Translations under genes and position numbers: made by a program
Notes under the pieces: model-generated
Told to the model about the DNA's origin: nothing
The model's database searches: none
The model's input: the letters and a program-made list of their open reading frames with translations, nothing else
DNA from: Brucella pseudintermedia
GTDB lineage: Bacteria; Pseudomonadota; Alphaproteobacteria; Rhizobiales; Rhizobiaceae
Direction of reading: 5' to 3'
Length of the DNA stretch: 64,000 nt
Assembly: GCF_008932435.1 (NCBI RefSeq)
Contig: NZ_WBWE01000011.1
Location: 1 to 64,000, forward strand
In this document: piece by piece, positions 45,466-54,406 of the stretch
How the letters are laid out: the number at the start of each line of letters is the position of its first letter
Position numbering within the stretch: position 1 is the first letter of the stretch

Positions 45466-46080
45466 ATGACCAATTCCACCATCTCGCTCATAGAACGGCG
45501 CGTATCTGCCAATCTCTTCGATCCTTCGCACAAGCTGGAGGACGCCGCGATCGAACGACTGGCGCGCCTCGCCACACGCGCGCCGACCGCCTACAACCTG
45601 CAAAACTGGCGATTCATCGCGGTTCGCACGGCGGAAGCGAAGGCACGTTTGCGCGCGCTGGCATGGAACCAGGCAAAGGTCGAGGATGCAGCCGTAACCT
45701 TCATCGTCTGCGGCGTGCTGCCCGATCCGGCGTCCCTACCCGAGAGGCTGAGCCCGGCTGTCGCGGCCGGATACATGCCGGCCGATATGCCCGCCACGTG
45801 GCGGGCCGCGGCCGGCGGACAATACGCCGACCCGCAGGCGGCGCGCGACGAGGCCGTGCGTTCAGCGACCCTGGGCGCCGCAACGCTGATACATGCGGCT
45901 GAAGCACTGGGCCTCGCCTCCGGCCCGATGACCGGATTCGAGCCGCAGGGCGTGGCGCGAGCGTTCGGCCTGGCGCGGGAGGAGGTGCCTGTGATGCTCG
46001 TCGCGGTCGGCCGCGCCGCGCCCGGCAACTGGCCGCAGAAACCCCGCCGCCCGCTCGCGGAGGTCCTGGAAATCTCATGA
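45466..46080 (+). CDS. Nitroreductase-family protein
   Basis: 204-residue flavin-dependent nitroreductase-family enzyme. FMN-contact RRVSANLFDPS near residue 11 and APTAYNLQNWRFIAV near 39-53 match the family; the C-terminal FMN segment includes LAVGRA-like VAVGRAAPGNWPQKPRRP. Electron acceptor not inferable. Stop overlaps the EamA gene start (ATGA). Confidence 0.88.
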   Translation: MTNSTISLIERRVSANLFDPSHKLEDAAIERLARLATRAPTAYNLQNWRFIAVRTAEAKARLRALAWNQAKVEDAAVTFIVCGVLPDPASLPERLSPAVAAGYMPADMPATWRAAAGGQYADPQAARDEAVRSATLGAATLIHAAEALGLASGPMTGFEPQGVARAFGLAREEVPVMLVAVGRAAPGNWPQKPRRPLAEVLEIS

Positions 46081-46979
46081 AAAACCGCACGTCCGATCTG
46101 CTGCTAACGGCGATTGCGCCCGTCACCTGGGGCAGCACCTACATCGTCACGACTGAGTTCCTGCCCAACTTCTCGCCGATGACTGTGGCGTTGCTGCGGG
46201 CCTTGCCCGCCGGTCTGTTGCTGCTACTGATCGTGCGACAGCTACCATCGGGAATCTGGTGGCTGCGCATCTTCATTCTCGGCGCCCTCAACTTCTCGAT
46301 CTTCTGGAGCATGTTGTTCATTGCCGCCTATCGTCTGCCGGGCGGGGTGGCGGCCACAGTCGGGGCGGTCCAACCGCTAATCGTCGTTTTCATTGCTGCT
46401 GCACTTTTGGGCAGCACGATCCGATTTATATCGGTTCTCGCCGCTGTCGTCGGACTCGCGGGTGTCGCGCTGCTTGTCCTGGCACCTAACGCGGCGCTGG
46501 ATTCGATTGGCGTCGCGGCGGGGCTTGCCGGGGCCGTGTCCATGGCCTTCGGAACCGTATTGACCCGCAAATGGCAGCCTCCGGTTTCGTTGCTCACATT
46601 CACCGCATGGCAACTGACTGCCGGCGGCATCCTTCTGGTCCCGACAGCCCTGTTGTTTGAGCCGACGATGCCGATGCCGACGGGAGCCAATCTGTTCGGC
46701 TTGCTATGGCTCGGGTTGATCGGTGCGGCCCTGACCTATGTTCTCTGGTTCCGGGGCATTTCGCGGATCGAGCCGGCGGTGGTTTCCCTGTTTGGGTTTC
46801 TCAGTCCAGCGACGGCCGTTCTGCTCGGATGGCTATTCCTGAATCAATCGCTGGCCCCGCTCCAAATCGTCGGCGTCGTGCTCGTAATTGGGAGCATCTG
46901 GCTCGGCCAACGCACTGGCCTCGCTTCCAAAATTTCTTCCAGAAAGGATGGTTCGGTGGCTGCAACGGTGAGACCTTGA
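46077..46979 (+). CDS. EamA/DMT-superfamily transporter
   Basis: 300-residue inner-membrane protein with ten hydrophobic spans in two EamA repeats (about residues 8-138 and 150-285). Typical pieces: TAIAPVTWGSTYIVTTEFLP and GFLSPATAVLLGWLFLNQSL. DMT exporters expel amino acids, drugs or metabolites. Co-translated with the nitroreductase, so it may export a product or a toxic nitro compound; this is inference. Confidence 0.9.
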   Translation: MKNRTSDLLLTAIAPVTWGSTYIVTTEFLPNFSPMTVALLRALPAGLLLLLIVRQLPSGIWWLRIFILGALNFSIFWSMLFIAAYRLPGGVAATVGAVQPLIVVFIAAALLGSTIRFISVLAAVVGLAGVALLVLAPNAALDSIGVAAGLAGAVSMAFGTVLTRKWQPPVSLLTFTAWQLTAGGILLVPTALLFEPTMPMPTGANLFGLLWLGLIGAALTYVLWFRGISRIEPAVVSLFGFLSPATAVLLGWLFLNQSLAPLQIVGVVLVIGSIWLGQRTGLASKISSRKDGSVAATVRP

Positions 46980-46986
46980 GATTCAT

Positions 46987-47088
46987 ATGTTGGCCGAAAA
47001 CCTCGGCCCGATCAATGCAGCGAACCTGAAGCGCGGCCGTGCCCAGATCGAAAGCAGCAAGGCCAAGGGTACACGGGAGGAGTTTTGA
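46987..47088 (+). pseudogene. Possible remnant of 33 codons after EamA
   Basis: MLAENLGPINAANLKRGRAQ then IESSKAKGTREEF and a stop. It has no ribosome site, and the charged C-terminal-like composition suggests the tail of a lost gene rather than a functional peptide. Family not recognised. Confidence 0.25.
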
Positions 47089-47187
47089 GCAAGGAGCGGC
47101 ATCGCCCTGAAAGAGCTATCACATGTCACATTTCCGGGACCATCGTTGTCACGTCTTTCGTAACCGCAGTTCGCGAAGGAGATGACG

Positions 47188-47526
47188 ATGGCCGAGAAGA
47201 CGACAGCGATGATTGACCCGCAAGCCGAGCGCCTGACGCTTATCAATGTCTATGAGGTTGATCCTGAAAAACAGGCCGAGTTGACGAAGGCGCTTACGGA
47301 AGTGACGGAAAGCACCATCCGACATCAGCCCGGCTTCATCTCGGTCAGCATTCACAGCAGCTTCGACGGCCAGAAAGTCGTCAACTATGCACAATGGGCG
47401 TCGAAGGAGCACTTCGAGGGTTTCATGAGGAGACCCGAGACGCAGGATCAGCTCAAGCGGTTCGCCGGACTTGCGAAGTCCGTCGCGCCCAGCCTCTACA
47501 GGGTCAACGCGGTTATCACGGAGTAA
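47188..47526 (+). CDS. Antibiotic biosynthesis monooxygenase-family protein
   Basis: 112-residue ABM (PF03992) dimeric alpha/beta-barrel protein: LTLINVYEVDPEKQAELTKA near the N terminus, HQPGFISVSIHSSFDGQKVV, YAQWASKEHFEGFM. Start ATG 47188 chosen because GAAGGA is 7 bases upstream; ATG 47182 is too close. 18 bp before an ECF41 sigma-factor gene, a neighbourhood where small oxidoreductases are common. Confidence 0.85.
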   Translation: MAEKTTAMIDPQAERLTLINVYEVDPEKQAELTKALTEVTESTIRHQPGFISVSIHSSFDGQKVVNYAQWASKEHFEGFMRRPETQDQLKRFAGLAKSVAPSLYRVNAVITE

Positions 47527-47544
47527 CATCAGGACGGTGGGGAA

Positions 47545-48417
47545 ATGAACGACATGCGACCGGAACCCTCTTTCGCCGATTTACGTCCACGCCTCGTCCG
47601 GCTGGCCTATCGGATGCTGGGATCGGTGGCGGATGCCGAGGATGTCGTTCAGGATGCCTGGGCGCGGTGGCTGGCGACCGACCGCGATGCGGTGCGCGAA
47701 CCGGCTGCCCTGCTGCGCACCATCGTCACGCGCCTTTGTCTCAATGCGTTGAAATCCGCCCGGCGCAGGCGCGAGACCTATATCGGACCATGGCTCCCCG
47801 AACCCATATTCGACGACGGGGAGCCGGACACCGGCGACGACATTACCCTTCCGCTAATGATCGCGCTGGAACGGCTGTCCCCGCTGGAACGCGCGGCATT
47901 TCTGCTCCACGACATTTTCGGCATGGGCTTCGATGACGTAGCCGGTGCGATCGGCCGCGAACCGGCGGCGTGCCGCAAGCTCGCCAGCCGGGCGCGAGAG
48001 CATATTCGGGCTGCCCGCCCGCGTTTCACGGTGACGAAGGAACATGGTCTGGAAATCGCCGCTGCGTTCTTCGCCGCTTCGCGCAATGGCGACATGGGCG
48101 CGCTGCGGTCGCTTTTGGCCGAAGACGTTACGGCCTCCACGGATGGCGGAGGCAAGGTTCCGGCCTCGCCCCGTCCGCTGATCGGCATCGCCGAGGTCAT
48201 GGCGCGGCACGTCCAGCTTGCGCAGGAGTTCAGTCAATCGCCGTCGCTTCTTATCCGCTATGCGGTTGTCGATGGGCTTCCCGGCTTCATCAGCATCGAG
48301 GGCCGCGGGATTGTTCAGACAACGGCCTTGCAGATCGAACAGGGAAAAATCGTCGCCATTTACGTCACCAGAAACCCGGACAAGCTCCGGCACTTGAGCG
48401 GCGTTTCCGTGCAGTAG
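47545..48417 (+). CDS. ECF41-type sigma factor with SnoaL-like C-terminal domain
   Basis: 290-residue sigma-70 factor of the SigJ/ECF41 class. Sigma-2 at about residues 10-75, linker motif WLPEP at 83-87, sigma-4 at about 105-165 (ERLSPLERAAFLLHDIFGM), then a SnoaL-like domain (about 170-290) with DGGGK near 200 and NPDKL at 277-281. In ECF41 factors the fused domain replaces a separate anti-sigma factor. Targets are usually the gene upstream, here the monooxygenase. Confidence 0.93.
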   Translation: MNDMRPEPSFADLRPRLVRLAYRMLGSVADAEDVVQDAWARWLATDRDAVREPAALLRTIVTRLCLNALKSARRRRETYIGPWLPEPIFDDGEPDTGDDITLPLMIALERLSPLERAAFLLHDIFGMGFDDVAGAIGREPAACRKLASRAREHIRAARPRFTVTKEHGLEIAAAFFAASRNGDMGALRSLLAEDVTASTDGGGKVPASPRPLIGIAEVMARHVQLAQEFSQSPSLLIRYAVVDGLPGFISIEGRGIVQTTALQIEQGKIVAIYVTRNPDKLRHLSGVSVQ

Positions 48418-48432
48418 AGGCCGCACACCGGC

Positions 48433-49338
48433 TCACGACACCCTTCCGCGCGCTGCGAGGAAATCGAGCAGCGCGCGGACACGGGAAGGCAACGGGCCGC
48501 CCTGGCCGACATAGACGGCGTGAAAGGCTTCCTTCTCCCCCGTATCGAGATCGCCGAGGACCGGGACAAGCCGGCCGGCGGCAATGTCCGCGCGCACTGT
48601 GAACGCCGCAATGCGGGCGAGGCCCACGCCGGCGAGTGCGAGGTGCCGCAAGCCTTCACCATCGCTGATCTGCACGCGGCTCGTGACGGGGACGACGATG
48701 GTTTCGCCGTGGTCGCGAAGCGGCCAACCGTTCACCTCCCGCGCATAGCCGAAACCCAGACGATTGTGCTGTTCAAGATCGGCGATGGTGCGTGGCTCGC
48801 CGCAGCGTTCCAGATAGGACGGCGCGGCAACGATGGTCAGCGCCGTCTCGCCCAGCTTGCGGGCGACGAGGCTGGAGCTTTTCAGCGGCCCGGCCCGAAC
48901 CGCAACATCGGTGCGCTCGGCCAGCAGATCGACCACCACATCGGTCTCGACGATATCCAGCGACACGCCCGGGTGCAGCATCAGGAAGTCCGGCAATATG
49001 GGTGCCAGGATGTGATTGAAGTAGGAGGCGCTGGTGTTGAGGCGAACACGGCCCACCGCCTGTTCACCGCTTCCCGCTGCGCGCTCCGCATCCTCGATAT
49101 CGGCCAGGATGCGCGTTGCCCGCTCGTAGAAAGCGCAGCCCTCCGGCGTGAGCTGGAGCTGGCGGGTGGAGCGATTGACAAGCCGCGCGCCCAGCCGCGC
49201 TTCGAGCCGCGCAATCAGCTTGCTGACAGCCGAGGGCGTCATGTTCGCGGCCCGCGCGGCGGGCGAGAAGCCGCCGAGTTCCACGACACGCACGAAGACT
49301 TCCATCTCGCCGGAGCGGTTCTGGTGCGGGCTGCCCAT
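48433..49338 (-). CDS. LysR-family transcriptional regulator
   Basis: 301-residue LysR regulator. HTH at about residues 8-68 (GGFSPAARAANMTPSAVSKL). Effector domain at about 98-295 with the usual AAPSYLERCGEP segment. It lies 3 bp after the GNAT gene and is convergent with the sigma-factor gene (15 bp). Probably controls the GNAT or the divergent MFS gene; ligand unknown. Confidence 0.88.
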   Translation of the reverse strand: MGSPHQNRSGEMEVFVRVVELGGFSPAARAANMTPSAVSKLIARLEARLGARLVNRSTRQLQLTPEGCAFYERATRILADIEDAERAAGSGEQAVGRVRLNTSASYFNHILAPILPDFLMLHPGVSLDIVETDVVVDLLAERTDVAVRAGPLKSSSLVARKLGETALTIVAAPSYLERCGEPRTIADLEQHNRLGFGYAREVNGWPLRDHGETIVVPVTSRVQISDGEGLRHLALAGVGLARIAAFTVRADIAAGRLVPVLGDLDTGEKEAFHAVYVGQGGPLPSRVRALLDFLAARGRVS

Positions 49339-49341
49339 GCC

Positions 49342-49830
49342 CTACCAGTGCCTTTCGAGCACTTCGCCCGGCAGGCCATCGAAATCCTTGAATTCCTTCG
49401 ACACAAAGCCGTTGTTGGTCAGGATTTTCCTCGACGGGATGTTGGCCGGGTCGATGATCGCGAACAGGCTGCGCAGCGCGGGTTGCCGTTCCGCCCGCGC
49501 CACCAGAAGGGTGGCGATCCGGCTGGCGATTCCCTTGCCCCAGTATTCCGGCGCGAGGATGTAGCCGAGTTCAGCCTGGTTCGCCTCCGCGGTCTCCACC
49601 GCCAGCTTGCCCAGGCCGATGAAGCGCCCGTCTTGCGCATCGAGGACGCGGAAGTGGCCCAAGTCCGGGTGAAGGGCGTTCTCGGCCAGCATCTTGTCGT
49701 AGTCGCGGCGCGCCTCGTCGGCCGGGATGGCCCGCTCCGTAATCATCGCCATGACCTCGGGGTTGCTGACCAGACGGAAATAGTCAGCGAAGTCGTGGCT
49801 GCCGAATTTCTCTAGCGTGATGTCCATCAA
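49342..49830 (-). CDS. GNAT-family N-acetyltransferase (RimJ/RimL-like)
   Basis: 162-residue acetyltransferase of the GNAT_3 type: SHDFADYFRLVSNPEVMAMI at the start, GYILAPEYWGKGIASRIATL as the acetyl-CoA binding segment near residue 88-107, and IIDPANIPSRKILTNNGFV. Likely acetylates a small molecule or protein N terminus; substrate unknown. Operon with the following LysR gene. Confidence 0.88.
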   Translation of the reverse strand: MMDITLEKFGSHDFADYFRLVSNPEVMAMITERAIPADEARRDYDKMLAENALHPDLGHFRVLDAQDGRFIGLGKLAVETAEANQAELGYILAPEYWGKGIASRIATLLVARAERQPALRSLFAIIDPANIPSRKILTNNGFVSKEFKDFDGLPGEVLERHW

Positions 49831-49934
49831 GCATCCGTTGAACCGAATTCACAAGTGATGTTCCTGACGGCATCCTACTTCATCCACGGCAGAACGTCTA
49901 TCTCTCGGGCAAGGAAACATCACCGGATCGATTT

Positions 49935-51116
49935 ATGCCCGTCGCGCTCTACGCCCTGACGGCCGGAGCCTTCGGCATCGGCGTCACCGAATTCGTCATT
50001 ATGGGCCTTCTCTTGGAGGTAAGCCGTGAATTGAACGTCACCATCGCTGCCGCAGGACTGCTGATCTCCGGCTATGCGCTCGGCGTCACCATCGGCGCGC
50101 CGGTTCTGACTGCGCTCACCGCCCGCTGGCCGCGCAAGCATGTGCTGGTCGGACTGATGGTGATCTTCGTGATCGGCAACGCTGCCTGCGCGCTTGCGCC
50201 GACCTATGGCTGGCTGATGGCGGCGCGCGTGCTGACCGCGCTGACCCACGGCACCTTCTTCGGCGTCGGGGCCGTCGTGGCGACGGGGCTCGTCGCTGAC
50301 GACAAGCGCGCATCGGCCATTTCCATCATGTTTACCGGCCTGACGGTCGCAACCGTGCTCGGTGTGCCTTTCGGCACATGGCTCGGCCAACACTACGGCT
50401 GGCGCGCGACCTTCTGGGCGGTGACGCTGGTCGGACTGGTCGCCTTGTTCGTTCTGGCCTTGCTGGTGCCGCAGGACTGGAGCAAGCCTGAAGCCTCTGA
50501 CTGGCGGGCCGACCTGCGCGCCATCGCGCGCCGTCCCGTCCTGCTCGGCCTGGTGACCACGGTGCTCGGCTATGCCGGCGTCTTCGCCGTCTTTACCTAT
50601 ATTGCGCCGCTCCTGACACAGATCAGTGGGTTCGAAGACGGCGCGGTTTCACCGATCCTGCTGGTTTTCGGGGGCGGCCTCGTCGCGGGCAATCTGCTGG
50701 GTGGAAGGCTGGCCGATCGCAACTTGACTCGCGCCATTCTCGGCACGCTGGCCGCGCTTACCGTCGCGCTCGCTCTGATGACCTTCGCGTTCGACAACCA
50801 GATTGCGGCCATCGTCTTCACCGGCCTGCTCGGCGCCACCGGCTTCGCCACCGTCGCGCCCTTGCAGATGTGGGTGCTGTCCAAGGCCGAGGGCGCGGGC
50901 CAGAGCCTTGCCTCCAGCTTCAACATCGGCGCCTTCAATCTCGGCAACGCCATCGGCGCATGGGCGGGCGGTATGGTCATCGACCATGGGCCCGGTCTCG
51001 CCCTCGTCCCAATGACGGCTGCGCTGTTTCCGCTTCTCGCCATCGCCACTGCGCTTGTCGCCGTCCGGTCAAGCCGGCACATGGCATCGGCGGCGGCGCA
51101 TGGTTCTGTCTCATGA
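49935..51116 (+). CDS. MFS efflux transporter (AraJ/YdhP-like)
   Basis: 393-residue 12-span major facilitator. Start VALYALTAGAFGIGVTEFVI with a short N terminus, loop TARWPRKHVLVG, and GTFFGVGAVVATGLV with an antiporter-type segment. Divergent from GNAT/LysR (104 bp). The stop overlaps the ribosome site of the VOC gene (start 51128), so the two are co-translated. Probably exports a drug-like compound. Confidence 0.88.
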   Translation: MPVALYALTAGAFGIGVTEFVIMGLLLEVSRELNVTIAAAGLLISGYALGVTIGAPVLTALTARWPRKHVLVGLMVIFVIGNAACALAPTYGWLMAARVLTALTHGTFFGVGAVVATGLVADDKRASAISIMFTGLTVATVLGVPFGTWLGQHYGWRATFWAVTLVGLVALFVLALLVPQDWSKPEASDWRADLRAIARRPVLLGLVTTVLGYAGVFAVFTYIAPLLTQISGFEDGAVSPILLVFGGGLVAGNLLGGRLADRNLTRAILGTLAALTVALALMTFAFDNQIAAIVFTGLLGATGFATVAPLQMWVLSKAEGAGQSLASSFNIGAFNLGNAIGAWAGGMVIDHGPGLALVPMTAALFPLLAIATALVAVRSSRHMASAAAHGSVS

Positions 51117-51127
51117 GGGAGGCGATC

Positions 51128-51550
51128 ATGAATCTCGATCACGTCACGATTCGCACTCGCAACATCGAAGCCACACGCGACTTCTTCGTGAATGTCTTTG
51201 GCATGTCGCCGGGCGAGCGCCCTGAGCTGATCCGCCGAATTCCCGGCTGCTGGCTATACAGCGACGGACAGCCGCTCGTTCACATCATCGGCTCTTTGGG
51301 GAACGGCGCCGACCATGCCGCCGAGGCCATAGACCACATCGGCTTTCGGCTCACCGGATATGCCGCGTTCCGGGCGAAGCTCGAGCGTCTCGGCATTCCC
51401 TACAGCACGATGGACCTCGACGACATTCAGGAGCGCCGTCTGTTTTTCCGCGCGCCCGGCGGCCCGCTGATCGAAGCCGTCTTTGCCGAACCCGTCCCAA
51501 CCGGCTCTGCCGGTGGCGCGCGGCAACCTCCCCTGTCGACCGCCCCGTAA
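51128..51550 (+). CDS. VOC-family protein
   Basis: 140-residue VOC protein: MNLDHVTIRTRNIEATRDFF (first His ligand at 5), LYSDGQPLVHIIG, AIDHIGFRLTGYAAFRAKL with the second His, and FFRAPGGPLIEAVFA with the last Glu. All four usual metal positions are present. Start 51128 follows GAGGGAGG. Paired with an MFS pump, it may modify or bind the exported compound. Confidence 0.85.
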   Translation: MNLDHVTIRTRNIEATRDFFVNVFGMSPGERPELIRRIPGCWLYSDGQPLVHIIGSLGNGADHAAEAIDHIGFRLTGYAAFRAKLERLGIPYSTMDLDDIQERRLFFRAPGGPLIEAVFAEPVPTGSAGGARQPPLSTAP

Positions 51551-51603
51551 CCCTCTCACCGCGGCAATGCCGCGATCTCACGCAGCCCGAACATCAGGAC
51601 CGA

Positions 51604-52893
51604 ATGACAATGCCCATGAGTTTACCAACAGGAGCTGACCGCAAAAGGCCGATCCGGTCAGCCTTCCTCGCCGCCGCCTTTGCGCTCGCCGCGACCCTCT
51701 CCGCTCCTTCCATGGCACTTGCCGAGGACCAGAACTGGGTCGGCACCTGGATGGCGAGCCCACAGCCAATCTGGGGGGTGGATTTCCCATTTCCAACCAA
51801 GATCCCCGCATCCGTGAAGGACCAGACCTTCCGGCAGATCGTCCGCGTCAGCCTCGGCGGCTCGCGTGTGCGACTGGTGTTCTCCAATGCCTATGGCAGC
51901 CAGCCGATGCAGATCGGGGGAGCCAGCGTCGGGATTGCCGGGAATGACATTGCCGTTGAGCCCGGCACGCTCCGCAAGATCACTTTCGGCGGAAAGGATG
52001 CCATCGTCGTGCCGCCTGGCGCTCCGGCCGTCAGCGATCCGCTGGACATGTCCGTCGATCCGCATGGCAAACTCGTGGTCTCCCTCTACCTGCCCGAGGA
52101 AACGCCGCTGACCACGTTCCATTGGGATGGCCGCCAGACGGCATGGTTCGGCAAGGGAGACCAGACCCAGGCCAAAAACTTCACCGCCACGTCCGCAACA
52201 GATGCCCGCGTGATCCTCAGCGACGTTCTGGTCGATACCCCGAATGAGGGTGCGGTCGTCGTCATCGGCGACTCGATCACCGACGGAAACGGGGCGACGG
52301 TCGATGCCGATACCCGCTGGCCGGATTTCCTCGCAAAGCGCCTCGCGCCACAGCGGATCGCAGTGCTGAACGCCGGCATCTCAGGCGGTCGTCTGCTTCA
52401 GGACAAGATGGGCGTGAACGTCGCCGCACGTCTGGAACGGGACGTGCTCTCGCAGCCGAATGTGAAGGCGGCGATCGTCCTCATCGGCATCAACGACATC
52501 TCCTGGCCGGGAACCGATTTCGCGCCGGATCAGAAGCGCCCGACCGCGGAAGACATGATTGCTGGCTATCAGCAGCTCATCGCGCTGGCGGAGACGAACA
52601 ACGTCCGGCTCATCGGGGCAACCTTGCCGCCGTTTGAAGGCGCGCTCAGCGGAACGCCGCTCGGGAATTACTACAACCCCGAGAAGGACGCGCTGCGCCA
52701 GGGAATCAATCGCTGGATCCGAGAGAGCGGCGCCTTCGACGCCATCGTCGATTTCGACGCGGTGCTGCGCGATCCCGACCAACCGGCGCGGATCAACCCA
52801 GCGTTCGACTCCGGCGACCACCTTCATCCCGGTGACGAGGGCAATCGGGCGATGGCCGACGCCATCGATCTCGATGCGCTGCTCGGGCGCTGA
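51604..52893 (+). CDS. Secreted SGNH/GDSL-family hydrolase
   Basis: 429-residue exported esterase-like enzyme. Signal peptide to about residue 41 (hydrophobic FLAAAFALAATLSAPSM, A-L-A). The N-terminal beta-sandwich covers about 45-215. The SGNH domain has block I VVVIGDSITDG near residue 220, block III with IVLIGINDIS (GxND), and block V DSGDHLHPGDEG with the catalytic Asp/His. Such two-part proteins act on acyl or acetyl groups of carbohydrates. Followed 32 bp later by an aldo-keto reductase. Confidence 0.88.
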   Translation: MTMPMSLPTGADRKRPIRSAFLAAAFALAATLSAPSMALAEDQNWVGTWMASPQPIWGVDFPFPTKIPASVKDQTFRQIVRVSLGGSRVRLVFSNAYGSQPMQIGGASVGIAGNDIAVEPGTLRKITFGGKDAIVVPPGAPAVSDPLDMSVDPHGKLVVSLYLPEETPLTTFHWDGRQTAWFGKGDQTQAKNFTATSATDARVILSDVLVDTPNEGAVVVIGDSITDGNGATVDADTRWPDFLAKRLAPQRIAVLNAGISGGRLLQDKMGVNVAARLERDVLSQPNVKAAIVLIGINDISWPGTDFAPDQKRPTAEDMIAGYQQLIALAETNNVRLIGATLPPFEGALSGTPLGNYYNPEKDALRQGINRWIRESGAFDAIVDFDAVLRDPDQPARINPAFDSGDHLHPGDEGNRAMADAIDLDALLGR

Positions 52894-52924
52894 CCCATCC
52901 TCCCCATAACGAAAGGAACATCCC

Positions 52925-53962
52925 ATGGAATATCGCACTCTCGGCAAATCCGGTCTCAAGGTGCCGGTCCTGAGCTTCGGCGCCGGCACCTTCGGCGGCT
53001 CCGGCCCGCTCTTCAGCAACTGGGGCAACTCGGACGCCACGGAAGCCCGCCGACTAATCGACGTCTGCCTGGAAGCCGGCGTCAACCTGTTCGACACCGC
53101 GGATGTCTACTCGGACGGCGCGTCGGAGGAAGTGCTCGGCGAGGCCATTAAGGGCCGTCGTGACAGCGTTCTGATCTCCACCAAGGCGAGCCTGCCGATG
53201 GGCGACGGGCCGAACGATGCCGGTTCGTCCCGCTTCCAGTTGGTCCGTGCGGTGGACAATGCGCTACGCCGTCTCCAGACGGATCATATCGACATCTTCC
53301 AGCTTCACGCCTTCGATGCGTTCACGCCAGTCGAGGAAGTGCTTTCGACGCTCGATACGCTCGTGCGGTCTGGCAAGGTCCGCTATGTCGGCGTCTCCAA
53401 TTTCTCCGGCTGGCAGATCATGAAATCGCTGGCCGTCGCCGACCGCTATGGCTGGCCGCGCTACGTCGTCAATCAGGTCTATTACTCGCTCGTCGGGCGC
53501 GACTACGAATGGGACCTGATGCCGCTGGGGCAGGATCAGGGTCTTGGCGCGATGGTCTGGAGCCCACTCGGCTGGGGCCGTCTCACCGGAAAAATCCGCC
53601 GCGGCGCACCGCTCCCCGAAGGCAGCCGCCTGCACGAGACCGCCAGCTTCGGCCCGCCGGTGGACGACGAATATCTATATCGCGTGGTCGATGCGCTCGA
53701 CGCCGTGGCGGAGGAAACCGCCAAGACGGTCCCGCAGGTCGCATTGAACTGGCTCCTGCACCGCCCGACCGTCTCCACGGTCATCGTCGGCGCGCGCAAC
53801 GAGGACCAGCTTCGCCAAAACCTTGGGGCGGTTGGCTGGAATCTGACGCCCGAACAGGTTGCAAAGCTGGACGAGGCCAGCACTGTGACCGCGCCCTATC
53901 CCCACTCGCCTTATCGGCGGCAAGAGGGTTTCGCTCGCCTCAACCCGCCGATGGCGGGCTAG
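52925..53962 (+). CDS. Aldo/keto reductase
   Basis: 345-residue NADPH-dependent aldo-keto reductase (AKR, YajO/Kv-beta-like). Catalytic tetrad seen: Asp and Tyr in NLFDTADVYSDGASEE, Lys in VLISTKASLPMG, His in DIFQLHAFD. The NADPH segment STVIVGARNEDQL is near the C terminus. Start has GAAAGGAACATCCC upstream. Operon with the SGNH hydrolase. Confidence 0.92.
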   Translation: MEYRTLGKSGLKVPVLSFGAGTFGGSGPLFSNWGNSDATEARRLIDVCLEAGVNLFDTADVYSDGASEEVLGEAIKGRRDSVLISTKASLPMGDGPNDAGSSRFQLVRAVDNALRRLQTDHIDIFQLHAFDAFTPVEEVLSTLDTLVRSGKVRYVGVSNFSGWQIMKSLAVADRYGWPRYVVNQVYYSLVGRDYEWDLMPLGQDQGLGAMVWSPLGWGRLTGKIRRGAPLPEGSRLHETASFGPPVDDEYLYRVVDALDAVAEETAKTVPQVALNWLLHRPTVSTVIVGARNEDQLRQNLGAVGWNLTPEQVAKLDEASTVTAPYPHSPYRRQEGFARLNPPMAG

Positions 53963-53965
53963 CGG

Positions 53966-54090
53966 CTATCCATGGCTCCGGCTGACCATTGCAACGATGA
54001 TCTCGTAGAGTTCGGCTTGCGCCTGCTCGGACGTGATCTCGCCTGTCGCGGCGGCATGGGACAAGGCATCTGCCGCACCGAGCATCGCCC
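53966..54090 (-). pseudogene. C-terminal fragment of a TetR-family regulator
   Basis: Minus-strand frame ending at 53966: AADALSHAAATGEITSEQAQ then AELYEIIVAMVSRSHG and stop. This looks like the ligand-domain end of a TetR repressor. It is cut at about 54090, where an MFS fragment begins on the other strand. Confidence 0.55.
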
Positions 54091-54254
54091 TCCCCATCAA
54101 CGTCCCCGTGGTACTCGCCTTCCTGATCGCAGCGCCAATCCTGTTGCGCGAGGTCCGCTCCTCGACCTACGGCCGGATCGACCTGCCGAGCCTTCTGCTG
54201 TCGTTCGTCGGCATCCTGCTGTTTACATGGTCGCTGAAAGAATGCCGATCCTGA
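54091..54254 (+). pseudogene. Internal fragment of an EmrB/QacA-type MFS transporter
   Basis: Plus-strand PINVPVVLAFLIAAPILLRE, then a short stretch including YGRIDLPSLLLSFVG and a stop. This is the central INVP...LRE...GRIDLPG region of a 14-span MFS exporter, with both ends missing. Beside the TetR fragment it marks a lost regulator/efflux pair. Confidence 0.6.
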
Positions 54255-54406
54255 CGCGACCGACTTCCGCGGGATCATCGTTCTTGTTAAAAAGAAGGCG
54301 TAGAACGATAGGCCAATACCTTTGCTTATTTGCGTGATCTTCTCTTCACAAATAGCGACAACTTTTATCCTGAGATTCTCCCTCAGCGTACTTTCCTCAG
54401 CCATCG

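Noticed and set aside
43294-54300. Integrated phage or conjugative element
   Set aside because: No integrase, structural, relaxase or transposase gene is present despite the tRNA boundary and gene decay.
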